Part shown: positions 44,299-52,876 of the stretch, in pieces | Layout of the letters: each line of letters begins with the position of its first letter | Position numbering within the stretch: position 1 is the first letter of the stretch | DNA from: Gp6-AA40 sp963741135 | GTDB taxonomy: Bacteria; Acidobacteriota; Vicinamibacteria; Vicinamibacterales; UBA2999 | Reading direction: 5' to 3' | DNA: 64,000 nt | NCBI GenBank assembly: GCA_963741135.1 | Contig: CAVUHC010000006.1 | Span: 744,001-808,000 of the forward strand | The notes under the pieces: generated by a model | What the model saw: only the letters and a program-made list of their open reading frames with translations | Databases searched by the model: none | What the model was told of the DNA's origin: nothing | Made by a program: the position numbers and the translations under genes

Positions 44299-45307
44299 AT
44301 GATGACCATACGAGTGTTGCACGTCGGGCTGGGACCGATCGGCGCGGCTGTCGCGCGGCAGCTTGCCGCGCGCAAGGCGTTCCGCATCGTCGGTGCGGTC
44401 GACATCGATCCGAACAAGGTCGGACCGGGATGTCGGCGACGTGGCCGAACTGGGGCGTCCGCTGCGCGTGAAGGTCAGCGCGCGATCTCCGCAAGGCGAT
44501 CAAGGCGACCAAACCCGACATCGCCGTCCTCTGCACTTCGTCGTCGCTCAAGAGCGTGATGCCGCAGCTCGAAGAGCTGCTGAAGCAGCGCGTGCCGGTC
44601 GTGTCGACGACCGAGGAGCTCGCGTATCCCGCGCCTGCCAACCGGCGGCTGGCGAAGCGGCTCGACGAGCTGGCGCGAAAGGCCAAGGTCGCGGTGCTCG
44701 GCACCGGCGTGAATCCTGGGTTCGCGATGGACGCGCTGCCCATCGCGCTGACCGCGGTCTGCGAGCAGGTCGAACGCATCGAAGTGCGCCGCGTCCAGGA
44801 CGCGCGCATCCGACGCCTGCCGTTCCAGCAGAAGATCGGCGCCGGTCTCACCGAGGCACAGTTCAAACAGCAGGTGGCGGCCGGTGCCGTACGCCACGTG
44901 GGCTTCGCCGAATCGATCCAGATGATTGCCGACGCGCTCGGCTGGAAGCTGACCCGCGTCACCGACGACGTGCGGCCGTGGATCGCGGAAGAGGAAGTGG
45001 AGAGCGAGTTGCTCGCGGTCGACCCCGGGTACGTCGAGCGGAATCAGCCAGGAAGGGGTCGGATACATCGGCGACGAGGCCGAAGATCCGCCTGCAGCTC
45101 GAGGCGTATCTCGGCGCGCCCGAGTCGTTCGACTCGGTGCTGATCGACGGCTCGCCGCGGATCTACTCGAAGGTACACGGCGGCATTCATGGCGACATCG
45201 CGACCGCGTCGATGACCGTCAACTCGATTCCGCACGTCCTCACCGCGGCGCCCGGACTCCGCACGATGCGGGACATGCCGCTGCCGTCATTTTTCGGTGC
45301 CCACTGA
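44299..45307 (+). CDS. 2,4-diaminopentanoate dehydrogenase-like (dihydrodipicolinate reductase fold), frameshifted
   Basis: About 335 residues. The N-terminal Rossmann motif is VLHVGLGPIGAAVARQLAAR, followed by a DIDPNKVG acidic nucleotide site. Then come TKPDIAVLCTSSSLKSVMPQ, VVSTTEELAYP and the hallmark VAVLGTGVNPGFAMDALPIA of DAPDH-type proteins. It ends TAAPGLRTMRDMPLPSFFGAH. Frames change near 44428, 44485 and 45055. Relatives reduce or oxidise amino-acid-derived substrates with NAD(P), but the true substrate here is unknown. It is divergent from the M1 peptidase gene. Confidence 0.75.
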
Positions 45308-45508
45308 CCGGCCGCCGACGCCCGGTCCCCGCGTACGTAGGCGGCTTTAGACCCGTTCCACCGGGAGAAGTGTGCACCCACCGCACGCTCACGTGCGCGG
45401 ACCGCACACCCTCCCCTGGCGATCCCACGAAACACTTTGAAAATCGCGGATTGGCCGCGTAACGTTCCGGCACGCTCCCTGCTCATCTGCCGGTGCACGA
45501 GGAGCACC

Positions 45509-46114
45509 ATGCAGATTCTTATTGCCGACGACGACGCTATCAGCCGCCGGCTCGCCGTCCACGCGCTCGCGGGCTGCGGCGCCGATGTGGCGACCGCCGA
45601 AGACGGCCACGCCGCGTGGCAGCAGATCCAGGAACGGACGCAGTCGACCGTCATGATTCTCGACCGCATGATGCCGGGCATCGATGGCGTCGACTTGTGC
45701 CGCAGCGCGCGGCTCCTGCCGACCTTTCCGCCGCTCTACATCGTGATGGTGACCAGCGCGTCGGAGACGGCCGATGTGACGGCAGGCCTCGATGCCGGCG
45801 CGGACGACTACGTCGTCAAGCCGTTCAAGTCCGCGGAGCTGAAGGCGCGCGCGCAGGTCGGTATGCGGATCGTGGCGCTGCAGGAAACGATGGCGCGGCG
45901 TCTGGCTGAGCTCGAGCAGGCGCTCGCCAGCGTCAAGCAGCTGCGCGGACTCCTGCCGATGTGCTCCTACTGCAAGAAGATTCGCGTGGACGACAAGTAC
46001 TGGCAGCAGCTCGAAGGCTACCTGACCGACCACTCAGACGCGGAGTTCAGCCACGGCATCTGCCCCGAGTGCTTTCCGACGGTCATCGACGGCGTCCGCC
46101 GCGACGCGATGTGA
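45509..46114 (+). CDS. Response regulator with C-terminal CxxC module
   Basis: 201 residues. The receiver (about 1-120) has MQILIADDDAISRRLA, phospho-Asp in VMILDRMMPGIDG and a K in YVVKPFKS. A short coiled helix follows, then LPMCSYCKKIRVDDKYWQQL with FSHGICPECFPTVI: two CxxC pairs that could bind zinc or act in redox. This C-terminal module (often seen after receiver or PAS domains) has no DNA-binding domain, so the output may be protein contact. Start ATG 45509 has a GAGGAG site. It is isolated from any kinase, and the 200-bp gap before it shows nothing notable. Confidence 0.85.
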   Translation: MQILIADDDAISRRLAVHALAGCGADVATAEDGHAAWQQIQERTQSTVMILDRMMPGIDGVDLCRSARLLPTFPPLYIVMVTSASETADVTAGLDAGADDYVVKPFKSAELKARAQVGMRIVALQETMARRLAELEQALASVKQLRGLLPMCSYCKKIRVDDKYWQQLEGYLTDHSDAEFSHGICPECFPTVIDGVRRDAM

Positions 46115-46119
46115 ACTGT

Positions 46120-46197
46120 GTAGGGGTTAGGGGTTAGGGGTTAGGCTCAGGTTAGAAAATCCCAAATCCCAAATCCCAACTCCCGAATCCCGATTTA
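46120..46197. repeat. GGGGTTA and AAATCCC heptad arrays between convergent genes
   Basis: GGGGTTA three times, then CTCAGGTTAGAA, then AAATCCC/AACTCCC/GAATCCC copies. The two arrays are imperfect inverse complements (GGGRTTN against NAAYCCC). It runs from 6 bp after the response-regulator stop to the TAA of the convergent dehydrogenase. The GGGGTTA half is telomere-like and quadruplex-prone. Confidence 0.85.
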
Positions 46198-47360
46198 CGA
46201 CTTCGTCCCGCCGTACGCGACGCGCCAGATCTTCTTCCCGCCATCATCGGACACGAGCAGGCTGCCGTCGTTCAGCATCAGGACGGCAACCGGACGGCCC
46301 CAGACGTCGCGGTTGCCTGGCGCCAGCATCCAACCGGTCAGGAAATCCTTCGGCGGCCCTGACGGCTTGCCGTTCTGGAACGGCACGTAGACCACCTTGT
46401 AGCCCTGGCGCTGCGATCGATTCCACGTGCCGTGCAGCGCGATGAATGCGCCGCCCCGGTACTCGACGGGAAACTGCGTGCCGGTGTAGAACGCGAAGTC
46501 GAGCGGCGAATTGTGCGCGGGCAGCGCGACGTCAGGCGTGATTGTCTTCTGCACAAGATCCATGTGCTGGCCGTTGTGCCGCGGTTCCGGGTGAGGGCCG
46601 AAATACGCCCACGGCCATCCGTAGAAGCCGCCCTGTTGAACATGCGTCAAGTAGTCGGGCGGAAGATCGTCGCCAAGCCCATCGCGCTCGATCACGACCG
46701 CCCAGAGGGTGTCGCTGTTCGGATACCAGTGAATGCTGGACGGGTTGCGCGTCCCGCTCGCGTAGATCTCGTGGCCGCTGCCGTCAGGGTTGTAGCGGTT
46801 GATAGCCGCGCGGCGCTCCTCGTCCGGATCGATGTTCGATGACGATCCGACGCCGACGTACATCTTCTGTCCCGTGCGATCGAAGACGATACGTGCGCGT
46901 CCAGTGGTTGCCTCCGCCTGGAACCTGGACGATCTGCTCTCCGCGCCCGCAGTCAGCGCCTTAGCGTCGTACGGGATAACGCTTCACGGAATCTGTTTCA
47001 GCAACGTAGAGATAGTTCTGCCAGAACGCGAGCCCGTACGGCCTGTTCAAGCCGGTGATGAGGGGTTTCTTTCCCGCCGCCTTGCCGCCGGCGAACACGT
47101 AGACCACGCCCGAACTGTCGGTGAGAAGGATTTCGCCACCCGATCCCTGGAGCAGGTAACGCGGTATCTCGAAGCCGGTGGCCCAGGTTTCCACGGAGAA
47201 TCCGGCCGGCACCTGCAGCCGCGCGCCCGGCGGGCGCGTCGACCACGACGGGACGGTTCGTCGAGGAGGGCGTAGAAAACGGCGGCGGCAGCTGCGGCAC
47301 CTGCTGCGCGGCAACCATCGCGCCGCCGATAAGCACGAGCATGGCCATGACGATACGCAT
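46195..47360 (-). CDS. Sorbosone dehydrogenase-like (PQQ-type beta-propeller) secreted protein, frameshifted
   Basis: About 385 residues. Signal peptide MRIVMAMLVLIGGAMVAAQ starts at 47360. Six-bladed propeller features: GFSVETWATGFEIPRYLLQG, LITGLNRPYGLAFW, KMYVGVGSSSNIDPDEERRAA, GHEIYASGTRNPSSIHWYP, GWPWAYFGPHPEPRH, IALHGTWNRSQRQGYKVVYV, and the C-terminal GSLLVSDDGGKKIWRVAY. These match the GSDH/sorbosone dehydrogenase family, which use PQQ or bind other ligands in the periplasm. Frames change near 47240 and between 46870 and 46970. The substrate is unknown. Confidence 0.8.
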
Positions 47361-47364
47361 TTGG

Positions 47365-47402
47365 CGCCTCCTGGTGGCAGGGCCTGACAAGCCCGCCCTG
47401 CA
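47365..47402. terminator. Hairpin after crcB
   Basis: Arms GGCAGGG and CCCTGC around GCCTGACAAGCCCG in the gap between crcB and the dehydrogenase downstream of it. It is near the dehydrogenase ribosome-binding site, so it may be a terminator or a translation-control hairpin. Confidence 0.4.
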
Positions 47403-47407
47403 GTTAT

Positions 47408-47800
47408 TTAGGATAGCTGTACCCGGACGAGGAACATACCTCCGATGAGACCGGCGATCGACAGCAGCACAGACAAGCCGACGTAGAGGGCGGCGGCGGC
47501 AACGTCGTGCCGTTCCCACATCAGGGTGGCATCGAGCGCGAACGCGGAAAACGTGGTGAAGCCCCCGAGGACACCGGTCGTGAGAAACAGCCGCTCCGCC
47601 GCCGTCGTGGTTTCGCCGCGGAACCCAAACCACGCCGCAAGCATGCCCATCGCGATCGATCCCGTGATGTTCACGACCAGCGTCCCGGCAGGGTAGTCGG
47701 GACCTGCAAGCGTCAGCGCCGCACGGTTGACGGCGTGACGTGCCGCCGCGCCGATGCCGCCGCCGGCGAAGACCAGTACGTACCCCCACGCGGCATTCAT
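47408..47800 (-). CDS. crcB: Fluoride exporter CrcB/Fluc
   Basis: 130 residues with four membrane segments. Family motifs: GGGIGAAARHAVNR in helix 1, GTLVVNITGSIAMG in helix 2 with the conserved Asn, and TTGVLGGFTTFSAFALD in helix 3 with the Phe-box region. It acts as a dual-topology dimer channel that lets fluoride leave the cell. Start ATG 47800. The 154-bp leader upstream (47801-47954) is rich in strong hairpins. Confidence 0.93.
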   Translation of the reverse strand: MNAAWGYVLVFAGGGIGAAARHAVNRAALTLAGPDYPAGTLVVNITGSIAMGMLAAWFGFRGETTTAAERLFLTTGVLGGFTTFSAFALDATLMWERHDVAAAALYVGLSVLLSIAGLIGGMFLVRVQLS

Positions 47801-47954
47801 GCGATCGCTCCTTTTGGAATCCAGCGGAGGGCAGGTGCCGTGGAGGGAGAAACCCCCACGGGCCGGCGCCCCGCAGGAGTCATTGGCCGTCAGCTCGCGA
47901 CGGCGGTCAGGTGGACTCCACCACCAACGAGAAGTGCGCGTCCATGATACCGGT
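47801..47954 (-). promoter_or_regulatory. Structured leader of crcB
   Basis: Read on the minus strand it contains the hairpin CCGTGGGGG-TTTCT-CCCTCCACGG and a GGGGCGCCGGCCC segment, ending 8 nt before the ATG at 47800 with an AAAAGGAG site. crcB genes often carry a fluoride riboswitch, but I could not align its conserved GATG and CTGATGR elements here. The nearest resemblance is GCTGGATTCC near 47820. Confidence 0.3.
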
Positions 47955-48839
47955 TTACCTGACCGCCATCAGCTGTATTCCCGCGCCTCCCGGCACCAGC
48001 ATTGGCGACGCGAAGAAGTTGCGCCCGTGCCATGTGACCGACCGTCCGACGACGATGCCGTTGGCGGCGCCGAAGATCACATCGCTGGCATAGTGCCGGT
48101 TATCGTGCAGACGCGACATCGCCACGTACGAGGCCACGAGGTAGGTTGGAATCGCCGCCTTGTACCCGAGATGCTGTTGCAGCACCGTTGCTGCCGCAAA
48201 CGTGATCGTGGCGTGTCCCGAGGGGAACGAGTACGTCTTGCTCTGCGTGCCGCCATTGACCTGGACGGGACGATCACGCCGGGCGATGAGTTTCATTCCC
48301 TGAGTCAGTCCTTCCGCGAGGATCGACGATTCAATGAGGTCCATCCCCAGGTGCTGGGCGCGTGGTTGGTCCATCGCACGCCCCCACACGTAGGTCGCCG
48401 CTGAGGCGCCGAGCATCAGGTACGTGCTGCCGATGATGTGACCTGGCGCGAACATCTTGTCCGCCGCACCGGAGCCCACGAGCCGTGCGTTGATGTCCTT
48501 GTCCTCGGGATGGACGGCAAGCGCGAGCGCCGTGCCGGCACCCCACCAGTACAGGCTGTTCCGCCGCGGAACATGTTTCAGATCGTCACCGAGATTGTGC
48601 ACCAGTGCAGATACGAAACCGCGCGCCGGCTTCGTATCCTCCGCCCCCGTTGCCTTCGTGCCCTCTTCGCCCGCGGCGGCGGGAGGCTTGTCGCCGGTGC
48701 TCTGATCGGGCGGTGGCGTCACCTGAGCGGCGCTGCCCGAATCGTTTGTTGAAGGCGCTGGTGCCTGTGCGAACGACGTTGTCGTGATCAGAAACGTGCT
48801 GAAGATAAGAGTGCAGATAGCGATCGAACTGTTTGTCAC
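47955..48839 (-). CDS. Secreted or membrane PAP2-family phosphatase
   Basis: 294 residues. Signal segment IAICTLIFSTFLITTTSFAQ, then a Pro/Ala/Glu-rich linker and the PAP2 core: KLIARRDRPVQV (KX6RP), SFPSGHATITFAAAT (PSGH) and SRLHDNRHYASDVIFG (SRX5HX3D). It dephosphorylates lipid phosphates such as phosphatidate or undecaprenyl diphosphate at the periplasmic face. Start GTG 48839 with a GGAGG site 8 nt upstream; the open frame extends further but without signal-peptide character. Conserved catalytic residues are all present. Confidence 0.87.
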   Translation of the reverse strand: MTNSSIAICTLIFSTFLITTTSFAQAPAPSTNDSGSAAQVTPPPDQSTGDKPPAAAGEEGTKATGAEDTKPARGFVSALVHNLGDDLKHVPRRNSLYWWGAGTALALAVHPEDKDINARLVGSGAADKMFAPGHIIGSTYLMLGASAATYVWGRAMDQPRAQHLGMDLIESSILAEGLTQGMKLIARRDRPVQVNGGTQSKTYSFPSGHATITFAAATVLQQHLGYKAAIPTYLVASYVAMSRLHDNRHYASDVIFGAANGIVVGRSVTWHGRNFFASPMLVPGGAGIQLMAVR

Positions 48840-48975
48840 GGAGTGTCCTCCGACTATATGTCTGACGGCTTCAGAGTAACGCACACGCCTGCCGCAGCGA
48901 AAATCCTCATCGATGATTGGCCTTGAACGCCATGCAAAGGCGCTTTCGCGGGTGGCGCGATGCGGGCGGGGCGCG

Positions 48976-49233
48976 CTACGGGGGAGAGGGCGATGGCGGG
49001 AGAGAAAGTGACACGCGAGATCGGTGGGAGTATCTGACAATCGAATCGTTTGCGTGGGCGCGCTCGCGACAGCGGTCGTCGTGCGCGTCGAGAACCTCGA
49101 CGACGTCGCCACGCCAGGTTTCGTAGCGTCCCACCAGGCATCCGCACGGCAGCACGCGGCCATTCAGCGTCATGCGCAGGCCGGGACTCCAGCCGAAAAA
49201 CGTTCGCAGCTTTCCGTCGACAACGAAGAGCAT
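48976..49233 (-). CDS. Small conserved hypothetical protein
   Basis: About 86 residues from ATG 49233 (MLFVVDGKLRTFFGWSPGL). The core LNGRVLPCGCLVGRYETWRG, DVVEVLDAHDDRCRERAHAND has four cysteines (CGC, DDRC) and looks like a small fold seen in other bacteria, without known function. The C-terminal RVSLSLPPSPSPP is low complexity and may be added by a nearby repeat. It is alone between the PAP2 and TPR genes. The gap on each side (137 and 139 bp) shows no other gene. Confidence 0.45.
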   Translation of the reverse strand: MLFVVDGKLRTFFGWSPGLRMTLNGRVLPCGCLVGRYETWRGDVVEVLDAHDDRCRERAHANDSIVRYSHRSRVSLSLPPSPSPP

Positions 49234-49303
49234 CCGCTCCTCCACGCGCTGGCTGGAGGGTAAGACGGAATGCGTTGCCGATTGGTTGTCTCGCCGGTTC
49301 CGG

Positions 49304-49369
49304 ACCACGAAGGTCACGACCACACGAAGGAACTTCAGTTCACTTCGTGACCTTCGCGTTCTTCGTGGT
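49304..49369. repeat. CACGAAGG inverted repeat at the TPR gene stop codon
   Basis: The left arm ACCACGAAGGTCACGA pairs with the right arm TCGTGACCTTCG and, alternatively, TTCGTGGT. It ends at the TPR lipoprotein stop codon (49373). Compare 10391-10424, where the same word follows the DUF5916 stop. Confidence 0.7.
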
Positions 49370-49372
49370 TGA

Positions 49373-50830
49373 TTAGACTCCGGCGCGTTTCTGGAGCTGG
49401 GCGGCGTTTTGTGCCGCCTCGTCGCGATGCTGCGCTTCCTCGGTCATCGCGCGCTGCTGCCGCGCGATCTGGCGCGCCTTGCCTTCTTCGCTGCCGGGCC
49501 CCGCGTTGATCCTCGCGATCGCCTCGCGGCGAAGTGTCACACTCAGGTCGTAGCAGCGCTGCGCCAGCTCGAACGCTTCGGCGCCAGACGACCACCGCCG
49601 CCGCTCGGCCCGCACGGCGCCGAGCAGGAACGCGGCCTCGCACTGCCCCGCGTCAATGGTCAACGCGTTCTGCAGCTCCGTCTCACTTTCATCGAACCGC
49701 CGCTCGTGCCATTCGATCATCCCGGAAAGGACGAGCACCGGTGCGCTGTGCATCAGGCGCTTCGCCTTGTCCGTGTCGGCGCGCGCCTCGGCAACGCGCG
49801 CCACGTGATATTCGTTCCACGCGCGCCAGTAGTACGCTTCGCCCGTGAACCAGCTCCCCAGCTCGAGGATCTGCGACGCCACCGCAACCGCGTCCTCATA
49901 ACGCGCCATGTGTGACAGCGTCACGGTGCGGCCGAGCAGCGCGTCGCGGTGCGTCGGCACCAGTGCGAGCGTGGCGTCGTACGCCTCGAGCGCGGCGGCC
50001 CACTCCTCGCGATCCTCGTGCAGCGAGCCAAGACTTGCCACGATGGCCGGAGACTCTGGAAACGCCGCGCGCGCCGATGTCAGGAGGCGCAGCCCCTCGT
50101 CCTGGTCCGGCCGCTGCGGGATGTCGAGCGCATATCGGCCGAGCGCCAGATCCATGTCGGCGAAATCAGGATCCGCCTCGCGGACCGCCATCAGGTGCGG
50201 CGCCTGCGTCGGTCCGCACAGTCCGGCGCGGTATTCAATCAGCGGCACATCACGGAACTGCTGAACCGCGGCGGCAATCGTCACGTTGCGATCGTTGGCC
50301 GTGTACTGGCACACGAGGGAGAGATCCAGGTAGGCGCGAAGAAGGGGGGAACCCCTGCCGGCCGTCAGGTCGGCCCGCCAGGCGGCAACGGTTTCCGTCG
50401 TCGCACGGTACTTGAGACTTTCGACAAGGATTCGATCGCGGTCGTCGCTCAATGGATCGACGCGAAGGGCCTGGACGATGGCGAGGTAGTCCGACCAATC
50501 GGGACCCGCAGGGATCACCGTTCGGGCGCGCTCGAGCCAGGGTTCATAGGGAAGGCCGAGCTCCTTCGAGCGGGCAGCCAGTAGAAGTGCGGCTTCGAAG
50601 ACCTGGGGCGCGAGGCGGACCTGGTCGGTGTCTGCCTCAAGCCCTTTCCGATACGCCCGTTCAAGGCAGCGGTAGCAGCCGCGCTCGATGAGCGCGGTGA
50701 TGTCGATCCGGGCGCGCGTTGTCTGCGCTGGCGCCTCAGTCGCTCCCGGCGCGCGCGCGGCGCATCCCGCCCCACTTGCCAAGGTCGTGAGAAGCAGGGC
50801 CGCCGCCCAGCAGCGTCCGCGCAGGGCCAT
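49373..50830 (-). CDS. TPR-containing lipoprotein
   Basis: 485 residues. Signal ALLLTTLASGAGC with a lipobox cysteine at about residue 23. Helical repeats in the C-terminal half fit TPRs (SPAIVASLGSLHEDREEWAA, ALEAYDATLALVPTHRDALL; YEDAVAVASQILELG). The last 40 residues are a charged coiled coil. TPR lipoproteins usually act as scaffolds for envelope protein complexes; the partner is unknown. It is divergent from the next gene, with a sigma-54-like box in between. Confidence 0.75.
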   Translation of the reverse strand: MALRGRCWAAALLLTTLASGAGCAARAPGATEAPAQTTRARIDITALIERGCYRCLERAYRKGLEADTDQVRLAPQVFEAALLLAARSKELGLPYEPWLERARTVIPAGPDWSDYLAIVQALRVDPLSDDRDRILVESLKYRATTETVAAWRADLTAGRGSPLLRAYLDLSLVCQYTANDRNVTIAAAVQQFRDVPLIEYRAGLCGPTQAPHLMAVREADPDFADMDLALGRYALDIPQRPDQDEGLRLLTSARAAFPESPAIVASLGSLHEDREEWAAALEAYDATLALVPTHRDALLGRTVTLSHMARYEDAVAVASQILELGSWFTGEAYYWRAWNEYHVARVAEARADTDKAKRLMHSAPVLVLSGMIEWHERRFDESETELQNALTIDAGQCEAAFLLGAVRAERRRWSSGAEAFELAQRCYDLSVTLRREAIARINAGPGSEEGKARQIARQQRAMTEEAQHRDEAAQNAAQLQKRAGV

Positions 50831-50852
50831 CGAAGGAAGAGATTAAACTACC

Positions 50853-50868
50853 AGGCCTCTGGTTTGCA
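50853..50868 (+). promoter_or_regulatory. Sigma-54-like promoter, upstream of the 146-residue gene
   Basis: AGGCCTCTGGTTTGCACG: GG and GC 10 nt apart. The -24 half is A-GG-CC instead of TGGCA. The same sequence with one mismatch occurs at 59633. The predicted start (about 50879) is at the ATG 50881, so the functional start may be ATG 50890 or a leaderless mRNA. Confidence 0.45.
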
Positions 50869-50880
50869 CGTCGCCAGACG

Positions 50881-51321
50881 ATGGCGCTCATGACCTACCA
50901 CGAGAACTTGACACAGGTCCGCCGGACCCTCCTCGACCTCCACAAGGCGCTTATCGACCGGGAGCGAGCCGAGTACGAGAAGACCCATGGTTCCGTTTCG
51001 GCTGCAGAGATGCTGCAGTTGCTGATTCGGGACGACCGGTTTTCGTGGCTCCATCCGATTTCCGCGCTGATCGTCCGTGTTGACGAACTGATCAGCAACG
51101 CCAACGAGCGGCGGCGCCCGAATCCCGCGCGCCCTGCTCTGACGCCCGACCAGGTGAGCGCCGAGACGGCGGCGCTGCTGCGCGAGACGCGCGACCTGCT
51201 CACGGGCGAAGGCGCGCCAGACGCCTTCCGCGAGCGCTACGGCGTGGCACTGAGGCGCGATGCCGACATCGTCCTGATGCACCAGGCGGTGATGGGTTCG
51301 CTGCCACCCGATCCATCGTAA
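50881..51321 (+). CDS. Conserved hypothetical protein
   Basis: 146 residues (143 if it starts at MTYHENLTQ, position 50890). Mostly helical and charged, with a central FSWLHPISALIVRVDELI segment and a C-terminal MHQAVMGSLPPDPS. No signal peptide or membrane segment. No function is recognised. The predicted sigma-54 start is at the first ATG, which favours the second ATG at 50890. The stop codon overlaps the heptad repeat that follows. Confidence 0.6.
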   Translation: MALMTYHENLTQVRRTLLDLHKALIDRERAEYEKTHGSVSAAEMLQLLIRDDRFSWLHPISALIVRVDELISNANERRRPNPARPALTPDQVSAETAALLRETRDLLTGEGAPDAFRERYGVALRRDADIVLMHQAVMGSLPPDPS

Positions 51322-51380
51322 ACTCCCAACTCCCAACTCCCAAGATGCCTTGAGAGTTGGAAGTTGGAAGCTGGGCGTTG
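51321..51380. repeat. AACTCCC heptad inverted repeat
   Basis: Left arm AACTCCCAACTCCCAACTCCCAAG, right arm TTGAGAGTTGGAAGTTGGAAG then CTGGGCGTTG, loop 5-6 nt. The left arm begins inside the TAA stop of the upstream gene. The rest of the 310-bp gap before 51632 holds a 17-bp palindrome (51496-51512) and a sigma-54-like box (51539-51555). Confidence 0.85.
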
Positions 51381-51495
51381 CGTTGGCCGAGGCTGACCAA
51401 CGATTGTGTTGGTCGCGCTCTGAACTCTCCACAGGTTTGTGTGATTCGGCGCATCTCGTCGCCACCGCAATCGAACCGCGCCGGATGACATCGCC

Positions 51496-51512
51496 GCTTT
51501 GTTGAACAAAGC
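51496..51512. promoter_or_regulatory. 17-bp perfect palindrome GCTTTGTTGAACAAAGC
   Basis: Arms GCTTTGTT and AACAAAGC around a central G, 27 bp upstream of the sigma-54-like box before the secreted-protein gene. It could be an activator or repressor site. It occurs once in the window. Confidence 0.45.
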
Positions 51513-51538
51513 ACACGGTCTCGCGCTCTCGTCGCGCG

Positions 51539-51555
51539 TGGACCGCCGCTTGCTA
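51539..51555 (+). promoter_or_regulatory. Sigma-54-like promoter of the secreted-protein gene
   Basis: TGGACCGCCGCTTGCTAT: GG and GC 10 nt apart, TTGCT matches the -12 consensus. It is 16/18 identical to the box at 54032 before the TonB receptor. Transcription would start near 51565, about 65 nt before the ATG. Confidence 0.5.
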
Positions 51556-51631
51556 TCGCGCCGTACGAGGCCATTCGAAATCTGTGATTGGCGATTCGTG
51601 ACTGGCGGAGCCTCGCCCGTGAAGGAGACCC

Positions 51632-52471
51632 ATGCACCGGACTGCTCTCGCGATCGCGGCCGTGATCCTGTCGGCTGCGCAGATGATTCACGCTCAGGCG
51701 CCCGCGCGGGCCACGTCCGCCACGAACGCGTCCGACGCCAACGCCACGATCGACGCTGCCGCCAACGCGCTCGGCATGCTGCGTGGTGTCCAGAAGCAGG
51801 ATTCGCTCGTGACCGTTCGGTATACCGCAACCGGCACGATCTACGAGGTGCGTCCGGCGGGCACGCCCTGGCCCGCGTCGGCAATCAAGGCCTACACCGC
51901 ACGGGTCGCGTTCGATGTGCCAGGCATGCGGGTGGATTACGAGCGCGCCGGTATTGGAGCCGACGCCCCGCCAATCAAGGCGACCGAGGTCGTCGGTCTC
52001 ACGTACGCGTGGAACGAGAACGCCGCCGGCGATGCGCAGCCGATGCCGGCAGCGGTCACCGAACGCCTGCTGCAGATCTGGATGCTGCCGCACGGTGCGC
52101 TCAAGGCTGCGAAGGCAGCCGGCGACAAGACCATCGTCACGGTTGAAGGCGGCGCCACCGTGCTCGCGTTCCCGGTGGCGGGAACCACGATGAAAGTCTG
52201 GATCAACGAGAAGCACCTGGTCGATCGCGTCGAGGCGCGCGTCAAGCATGCGGCGCTGGGCGACACCGTGCTCCAGGCGACCTACTCGGGATACGCCGAT
52301 CTGGGTGACGTCTCGTATAAGAGCGACGTCTTCTTTCCAGCGCACATCGTGCAGAAGCTAGGTGGGATCACGGCCGTGGATCTCACCATCGCCAACGTCA
52401 ACGCCTACAACCCATACGTCGTTTTTCCGATTCCGGAGAATGTGGAACGTGCCTCAGGAGGGTCGAAATGA
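51632..52471 (+). CDS. Secreted hypothetical protein
   Basis: 279 residues. Signal MHRTALAIAAVILSAAQMIHAQA. The rest is beta-rich (SLVTVRYTATGTIYEVRPAG; TIVTVEGGATVLAFPVAG; VDLTIANVNAYNPYVVFPIP). It resembles the N-terminal domain that often precedes metallo-beta-lactamase domains in secreted proteins, but the lactamase part is absent. No catalytic residues are obvious. It is followed after a -4 bp overlap by the DUF6152 gene, so it is the first gene of a secreted-protein operon. Confidence 0.6.
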   Translation: MHRTALAIAAVILSAAQMIHAQAPARATSATNASDANATIDAAANALGMLRGVQKQDSLVTVRYTATGTIYEVRPAGTPWPASAIKAYTARVAFDVPGMRVDYERAGIGADAPPIKATEVVGLTYAWNENAAGDAQPMPAAVTERLLQIWMLPHGALKAAKAAGDKTIVTVEGGATVLAFPVAGTTMKVWINEKHLVDRVEARVKHAALGDTVLQATYSGYADLGDVSYKSDVFFPAHIVQKLGGITAVDLTIANVNAYNPYVVFPIPENVERASGGSK

Positions 52472-52876
52472 GTCAGAGATTCCGTCGCGCGCTGATGGCG
52501 CTTATGTTCATCTCCGCCGCATGGCCGGTGCTGGCACATCATGCGGTGCAGGCGCAGTTCGATTTCGACAAGCCGATCCAGCTGAAGGGGACGCTCGCCA
52601 AAATCGAGTGGGTCAACCCGCACTCGTACTTCTACTTCGACGTGACCGACAGCAAGGGCGAGGTGAAGCGATGGGCATTCGAGTCCACCGGGCCCGGCGG
52701 CCTTCGCAAAGCCGGACTCAGCCGCGCCGCGCGCGGCGGTTTCAAGGTGGGTGACACCTACAACGTCCACGGGTTTGCATCGCGCGACGGTACAGACCAG
52801 CGGCTTCGTTACCGCGTTTGGCTTTCCCGACGGCCGGCTCGTGACAATCTGGTTTGGTGATCCCAATGCGAACTAA
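52468..52876 (+). CDS. DUF6152 family secreted protein, one frameshift
   Basis: About 135 residues. Signal ALMALMFISAAWPVLAHHA, then the domain HAVQAQFDFDKPIQLKGTLA, KIEWVNPHSYFYFDVTD and GFKVGDTYNVHGFASRDG. After a one-base change near 52795 the C-terminus reads GFVTAFGFPDGRLVTIWFGD, then PNAN, the usual end of the family. The role is unknown; genes of this family accompany TonB receptors in acidobacteria. A second member (59006-59395) is in the same window. The end overlaps the next start by about 11 bp. Confidence 0.75.

Noticed and set aside
47801..47954. Confident fluoride riboswitch before crcB
   Set aside because: The conserved core bases could not be aligned by eye; left as an open question.
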